Source: Dugong dugon (lineage: Eukaryota > Chordata > Mammalia > Sirenia > Dugongidae). From it: DNA of 64,000 nt. Position 1 is the first letter of the stretch. Each line of letters begins with the position of its first letter. Shown piece by piece: positions 58,155-64,000 of this stretch. Below the pieces are notes generated by a model that was given only the letters and a program-made list of their open reading frames with translations, had not been told where the DNA came from and searched no databases. Position numbers and translations under genes: made by a program. Location: NCBI GenBank assembly GCA_030035585.1, contig CM057466.1, positions 114,082,182-114,146,181 of the forward strand, given 5' to 3'.

Positions 58155-58669
58155 AGTGCTGATGATTTCATAGGTTATTCAAAGTATGTGGATATGCAGC
58201 CAGCAGATAGTGAGGGAAAAATTAACTGAGGTTACATATAAATAAAAATAAAGAGTAAAAAATAAATGGTAAATACATGGATCAAAGATTCTCTAAGAAT
58301 TATTTCTTCTATATGTTTTGTTGAAGTGAAGGGAACCACGTAGATAAATTTCACACTTATTTCTTGCAGTCAGTGTTCAATATTCCAAAGTCATTTTTAT
58401 TTTAGTATGGACCATCTAATATTTATGAAATCTAAGAATTTGGTAAGCTGATACTCACTTTTTTTCTTAAAGTTTGAAAATAATTTTTAACCCCAAGTTA
58501 AATTGACCTTAGAGTTCAGCGAACAAAGTCTCTACGTCCCTTCCAGTTTAGTAAAAAACAATGCCCCGCATTATATATTTCCCCTTTGAAGTTCTGGCTT
58601 TGGGAGGACTAAGGTCTTTGATACTTAGACTTCATACTGAACACTATTTCATCAACAAAACCATGAAGA
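58155..58669. other. Unclassified AT-rich DNA
   Basis: No gene or repeat recognised. Confidence 0.35.
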
Positions 58670-58794
58670 TTGTTGTTGTTGGGTGTCATCAAGTTGATTC
58701 TGACTCGTATCAACACCGTGTGACGGAGTAGAACTGCCCCAGAGAGATTTTTAAGTGTTATCTTTACAAGAGCAGATCACCAGGTCTTTATCCT
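58670..58794 (-). mobile_element. AfroSINE, long form, 5'-truncated
   Basis: GTT tail, 'catcaagttgattctgac', and middle insert up to 'gatcaccaggtcttta', then cut by or joined to the next SINE. Confidence 0.85.
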
Positions 58795-58795
58795 C

Positions 58796-58951
58796 TAACC
58801 CTGTTGCCACTGAGTCAATTCCGACTCATAGCGACCCTATAGGACAGAGCAGAACTTCTCCTCAGGATTTCCAAGGAGTGGCTGGTGCATTTGAACTGCC
58901 AGCCTTTTGGTTAGCAGCTGGACTCTTAACCACTGTGCCACCAAGGCTCCA
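58796..58951 (-). mobile_element. AfroSINE, short form
   Basis: 'taaccctgttgccactgag', 'gcgaccctataggacag', short-form junction and complete head ('accactgtgccaccaagg'). Follows directly on the previous, truncated SINE. Confidence 0.9.
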
Positions 58952-59779
58952 CTCTCCTGCAACTCAAAAAGGAAAACAATCTCAAAATTTACTTTGCACT
59001 TAGTAAGCCAGGATCCATCTGTCCACCCTCAATAATTGAGCAGGTCCCTCTGCTGAATTGCTCAGCCGCTCACCCTAATTGGGCTTCAGTGTATTTCCCC
59101 TGGTCTCTAAATTGATGTGGGTATAACTAGCCAAGTCAAAGTGTTACAGCTGTAGGATTATGTTTGCCAGTTCTTCCCAGACCAGAACAAAACTGGCAAG
59201 AGTGTACAGGTCTTGGGTAACTTAGTCTATTGCAATTGTGAGGGTTGTTCTTTCCAGTGTTTTGAGAGCACATTGAACTAGCTAATGTGAGCTTGGCCAG
59301 GTGAGAATCTGGTCTAATTACATACGAAGCTTGAAAAAAAGGCTTAGTTTGAAACGTATGCAGGAGAGACGTAGAAGTCAGAGAGGCAGTTAGATCAAAT
59401 GGCCATAAGTATCCAGATATTAAAACTGGTTCAATGTGCTCTGGGGCAGCATTGGTGAAAGGGGCCTGGTTCTGTCTGACAGAGGCTCCAAGCCTCCTCA
59501 GTGAATATCTCCAGGGTGAAAGAGAATCAAAGCTGGCACCACCTGGTAGGAAAATGTGTATTGTTGTTTCATAGCTTTTCTTTTTTCTTTAAAAAATATT
59601 CAACAAGACACACACACAAATTGAAAATGTAAATGATACAGAAAGACGTGAGAAACAAGTTACCAAACCTCCTGAGTCCACCCCACCTCTCATCCAGCCT
59701 CCAAGGGACACTCTCTTCTTGTTCTTCTGATTGTCACCTCTAAACTCAACGCCTATGCACATGTCACTATGTCACTGGA
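58952..59779. other. Unclassified DNA
   Basis: No gene recognised. An 'acacacacac' microsatellite lies around 59609-59617. Confidence 0.35.
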
Positions 59780-59784
59780 CTATG

Positions 59785-60687
59785 TCAGATTATTTGCTCA
59801 GCATACAGATTGAATAAGCATGGTGAGAGGATCCAAACCTGATGCACACTTTTCCTGATTTTAAACCACGCAGTATGCACTTGTTCTGTTAGAACGACTA
59901 CCTCTTGGTCTAAGTACAGGTTCTTCATGAGCACAATTAAGCGTTCTGGAATTCCCGTTCTTTGCAATGTTGTCCATAATTTGTTATGATCCACACAGTC
60001 AAATACCTTTGCAGAGTCAATAAAACAAAGGTCAACATCTTTTTGGTAGTCTCTGCTTTCAGCCAATATCCATCTGATACCAGCAATGATATCCCTCCTT
60101 TCACGTCCTCTTCTGCATCCAGCTTGAATTTCTGGCCGTTTCCTGTCAATGTACTGCTGCAACTGCTTTTGAATTATCTTCAGCAAAATTTTACTTGCAT
60201 GTTTTATTATTGATATTGTTCAATAATTTCTTCATTCTGTTGGGTCACCTTTCTTTGGAATGGGCACACATATGGATCTCTTCCCATCAGTTGACCAGGT
60301 CTCTGTCTTCCCAATTTCTTGGCACAGACGAGGGCCTCCAGTGCTGCACCCATTTGTTGAAACATCTCAATAGGTATTCTGTCAATTCCTGAAGCCTTGT
60401 TTTTTGCCTATGTATTAAGTGCAACTTGGATTTCTTCCTTCAAAACCATCGGTTTTTGATTATATGCTACCTCCTGAAATGGTCAAACATCGACCAATTC
60501 TTTTTGGTACAGTGACTGTATATCCCTTCCATCTTCTTTTGATGCTTCCTGCATCTTTCAATATTTTGCCCATAGAGTCCTTCACTATTGCAACTTGAGG
60601 CTTGAATTTTTTATTCAGTTCTTTCAGCTTGAGAAATGCTGAGTGTGTTCTTCTCTTTTGGTTTTCTATCTCCAAGTCTTTGCACAT
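59785..60687 (-). pseudogene. RTE reverse-transcriptase region, partly open
   Basis: The 133-codon open segment 60186-59785 reads 'LQQYIDRKRPEIQAGCRRGR', 'CFIDSAKVFDCVDHNKLW' and 'LSPCLFNLYAEQI'. The first catalytic Asp is kept in 'FIDSAKVFD'. The YADD motif and thumb are lost with the 3' truncation. Positions 60687-60460 carry the linker before RT. Confidence 0.87.
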
Positions 60688-61326
60688 GTCATTACAATAC
60701 GTTACTTTGTCCTCTCAAGCCACCCTTTGAAATCTTCCATTCAGCTATTTTAATTCCATTCACTTTAGCTACTCTACTTTCAAGAGCAAGTTTCAGAGTC
60801 TCTTCTGGCATCCATTTTGATCTTTTCTTTCTTTCTTTCTTGTCTTTTTAATGATCTTCACGTTCTTCACATATGATGTCCTTGATGTCATCCCACAACT
60901 CATCTGGTCTTCAGTCGTTAGTGTTCAATGCATCAAAACAATTCTTGATATGGTCTCTAAATTCTTGTGGGATATACTCCAGGTTGTTCTTTGGTTCTCA
61001 TGGACTTGTTTTAATTTTCTTCCACTTCAACTTGAACTTGTGTATGAGCAGTTGATGGTCTGTTCTGCAGTCGGCCCCTGGCCTTGTTCTGACTGATGAT
61101 ATTGAGCTTCTCTATAGTCTCTTTCCACAGATGTAGTTGATTCGATTCCTGTGTATTCCATCTGGCGAGGTCTACGTGTATAGTCACCATTTATGTTGTT
61201 GAAAAAGGTGCAATGACTAAGTTGTTGGCCTCTAAAATTCTATCATGTGATCTCTGGCATCGTTTCTATCACCAAGGCCATATTTTCCAACTGCTGATCC
61301 TTCTTTTTTGTTTCTAACTTTGCATT

Positions 61327-61719
61327 CTAATCACCAACAATTATCAGTGCATCTTGATTGCATATTTGGTAAATTTCAGATTGCAGAAGTTGGTAAGTAT
61401 CTTCAATTTCTACATCTTTGGTCTTAGTGCTTGGTAGGTAAATTTGAATAATAGTCCTATTAACTGGTCTTCCTTCTAGGCATATGGATATTATCCTATC
61501 GCTGATATCATTGTACTTCAGGATAGATCTTGAAATGTTCTTTTTTGTGATGAATGTGGTGCCATGCCTCTTAAATTTGTCATTCCCAGTATAGTAGACC
61601 GTATGATTGTCCAATTCAAAATGGCCAGTACCAGTCCATTTCAGCTCACTAATGCCTAGGATATTTATGTTCATGTGTTCTATTTCATTTTTGACTACTT
61701 CTAATTTTCCTAGATTCAT
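61327..61719 (-). pseudogene. RTE endonuclease region, partly open
   Basis: 130 codons: 'MNLGKLEVVKNEIEHMNINI', 'ILGISELKWTGTGHFELD', 'RPVNRTIIQIYLPST', and ends 'ALIIVGD', the start of the GDFN active-site motif. This is an APE-type endonuclease that would nick target DNA. Interrupted upstream and downstream. Confidence 0.87.
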
Positions 61720-61848
61720 ACTCTATACACTCCATGTTCGGATTACTAATGGATGTTTGCAACTGTTTCTTCTCATTTTGAGTCGTGCCTCATTAGTAAA
61801 TGAAAGTCCCAAAAGCTTGACTCCATCTACGTCATTAAGGTTGACTCT

Positions 61849-61898
61849 ACTTTGAGGAGGCAGCTCTTCCCCAACTTTGAGGAGGCAGCTCTTCCCCA
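61849..61898. repeat. Exact 25-bp tandem duplication
   Basis: Units 61849-61873 and 61874-61898 are identical ('actttgaggaggcagctc' start). Local slippage inside the RTE copy. Confidence 0.95.
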
Positions 61899-62055
61899 GT
61901 CGTATTTGGAGTTCCTTACAATCTGAGAGGCTCATCTTCTGGCACTATACCAGACAATGTTCCGCTGCTATTCATATGATTTTCACTGGCCTTTTTTTTT
62001 TAGAAGTAAACCACCAGGTCCTTCTTCCTAGTCTGTCTTAGTCTGGAAGCCATGT

Positions 62056-63112
62056 GTTAAATATTTAGCGTTAAATATTTCTTGATTTATTTACCATTGA
62101 TGATGTGTTCCTCAGTGGCCCATAACTTCATGCCATATGGAGACTATATCCAAAGTGACAAAAAACTCACTAAGGAAACATAGGAGACTTAGTTGTGGAT
62201 TCACAATAGAATGCAAACGTTATTATCCTTGACAGTGTAATAGTAAACAGACACCTTTCAGATGAAGATTGCAGGTGAAGGGCAGGAGAGTTAAATGGAA
62301 GGAAAGGGATGCTAATGTGCTTCATTTCTCTTTTCTGTCACTATACTCCTGGAGAGATGTGTGGCAATCAGTTAAACATGTATAAAGTTCAATCATATTT
62401 TAACTACTAGGCATGTTAATTCTTGTCTTGTCTCCATCCTAGCTTTTCCAGATGAACCTCTCTTAAATGGCAGGCTCAATCTGATTTTCACCTATAACCA
62501 AAAAAATCCAGTTGGGCAATAAAGAAATAGCTCCAGCCTAAAGAACTTTGGGGTTTGAAAACAATCTTGGATGCTTCTCTAAGTCTCTGGCAATGTACTG
62601 TATCTTGTTGCGACCCTCCCCTACTCTGAGAGAAGACATGTTGCTTACATATTTTTCTTCTTCTGCCTGAGTTTTGGCATATCCTGGACATTCTCTCTCC
62701 TATCTATTCCCAGGGCACAGGCTTCTTGGCTTGAGTTGTCTTGCCCACATCACTTTGTCCACTTGTCCCTTCCTTTTTAGAGCTGAACCCCACTCCCTCT
62801 GGCTCTGAACCATCTTCCTTCCCAGCATGGCACATTGGCACATTCTTACTGCTGCACAGTGCAGGTGATGATCACCCAGGTGTCTATTGTTAAGGAACTG
62901 TGGTGGAAATTTCTCTCTATCAGATCAAATGAAGCAAATCATTTTACAATGTCGCAAATCATTTCCTTTAAATTCATTTTGTAAGTGTGTATAATAGAGT
63001 GGGGTTCATAAAGTATTTTTGCTTGATTATTTTAGTTAAAAGTTGAGAATGAAAAGTGGGGGAGCTAAGAGAAGAGCCCTCTCTGTGTTCCCTCATGTTA
63101 TGTTGTCTTCTG
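62056..63112. other. Unclassified single-copy DNA
   Basis: No gene or repeat recognised. The 67-codon minus frame at 62488-62691 has no motif. Confidence 0.35.
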
Positions 63113-63313
63113 TGGTGCAAGTGGTGAGGCACTCATCTGCTAACTGAAAGATTGGAAGTACAAGTCCACCAAGAGGCGCCTCGGAAAACAGACTGGGCGA
63201 TCTTCTTCCAAGGTCACAGTCTTGAAAACTCTATATGGCGCAGGTCTACTCTGCACACCTGGGGTGTGCCATGAGTCTGAATGGACTCAACAGCAACTAA
63301 CAACAACAACAGA
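63113..63313 (+). mobile_element. AfroSINE variant with AAC tail
   Basis: 'ctgtggtgcaagtggtgag' head, 'gtacaagtccaccaagagg', body 'tatatggcgcaggtctac', and the RTE-type end 'gcaactaacaacaacaac'. Same variant class as 55630-55793, and its tail matches RTE. Confidence 0.88.
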
Positions 63314-64000
63314 GCAGACTGCCTGTGACAATGACATGGGAGGCTTTTTGAGAAATGCCAGTCCCTGATTACAATGAAATCAGAATCGCTGGAAGGTGGC
63401 ATCTGGGCAAAGGATGAGACTCTTTCCATCACCTTATAGCTCAGAAATGGAAGTCTTTCTCTGCTCAGCGCTAACAAAGCAGCGTACTCTGACACGCTGT
63501 TGGGATTTTGATAGGATTCAAATTGACATTTCAAAATGACTGAAATAGAAGAAAAATGCCTTCATTATACATATCTGTAAAAAGATAATTATTGAGAAAT
63601 TATTTGCTCTCATAGTTTATATCCATCAACAAAATAATGAAAAGCAATAATCTTGTTCTTCCGAAGAGGAAGTCCAGCCAGCCATGTCTGATTGAGTTCT
63701 GGGTTTCTTTGTACTAGGGGACACTTAGAGATGTGGAGTTTCACATGAGGGGGTGCCACATCTAGGTCACACCTGTCCCAACAGGGCTTTCATTTGTAGA
63801 AGAGCGAGGCTGATGGGAGTGTGGTTGTAGGGGCAGGTGATCAACCCCGTGAGAGCTGTGTTTTCCCAACCCTAAGGAACAGGAGGAGGTGGTTGATTTC
63901 CACACGTGTGCGCCCTTCCTGCTACCTCAGTGCACTCTGAGAAAAGATGCTAGGGCTGGCTTTTGCATAGAGGAAGTTGATGTCATGAGCAGAGAATTCT
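63314..64000. other. Single-copy DNA to window end
   Basis: No gene recognised. The 106-codon minus frame at 63214-63534 runs partly through the AfroSINE and is spurious. Confidence 0.4.

Larger units (their letters stand above)
59780..62055 (-). mobile_element. RTE LINE copy, 3'-truncated
   Basis: Matches the full-length RTE from the RT region (51490 equivalent) through most of the 5' end, but lacks about 850 bp of the 3' end and the last ~100 bp of the 5' end. Retrotransposition normally loses 5' sequence, so the missing 3' end points to a later deletion or rearrangement. Contains an exact 25-bp tandem duplication at 61849-61898. Confidence 0.88.

Overview
This window is vertebrate nuclear DNA from an afrotherian mammal, most likely a paenungulate such as an elephant or sirenian. 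The evidence is a dense population of AfroSINE-type, tRNA-headed SINEs, a BovB/RTE-type LINE present as a full-length copy plus fragments, and long minus-strand L1 elements. Old mammalian repeats (MIR, L2-like, MLT1-like LTR) fill in the background. I see no bacterial-style gene, operon, CRISPR array or intact host protein-coding gene. The long open frames all belong to LINE ORF1/ORF2 remnants or are chance frames.

Layout. 1-8.7 kb: AfroSINEs, one MLT1-like LTR, and a repeat-poor stretch (about 4.2-5.98 kb) that looks like a conserved non-coding block. 8.7-13.9 kb: an internally deleted RTE copy split by a 4.7-kb internally deleted L1 with a 17-bp target-site duplication (TSD). 14-16.8 kb: two AfroSINEs and old repeats. 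16.77-23.98 kb: a near-full-length 7.2-kb L1 (minus strand) with a perfect 15-bp TSD and decayed ORF1 and ORF2. 24-31.2 kb: about 7 kb almost free of young repeats. 31.2-43.1 kb: mixed L1 3' ends, AfroSINEs, an ERV-type LTR, an RTE nested in an older L1, and a second internally deleted RTE copy. 43.8-45.9 kb: a repeat-free block with a short CpG-dense segment and one weak candidate exon. 47.46 kb: a 3 x 79-bp minisatellite. 50.6-62.1 kb: an RTE-rich cluster (one full-length copy of about 3.2 kb, two 5'-truncated copies and one 3'-truncated copy, all minus strand) interspersed with AfroSINEs and an old L1 RT fragment. 62-64 kb: sparse, one AfroSINE variant.

The elements form an interacting set. 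Several AfroSINE copies and the RTE copies share the same 3' region (the 'gactcatagcgaccctat' block and GTT/AAC-repeat tail), which fits RTE machinery moving AfroSINEs in trans. L1s and RTEs have inserted into one another, giving a readable relative chronology. The single-copy blocks at 4.2-6 kb, 24-31 kb and 43.8-45.9 kb are the likeliest places for host regulatory function, but this is inferred only from absence of repeats and motif content. No comparison was possible here.
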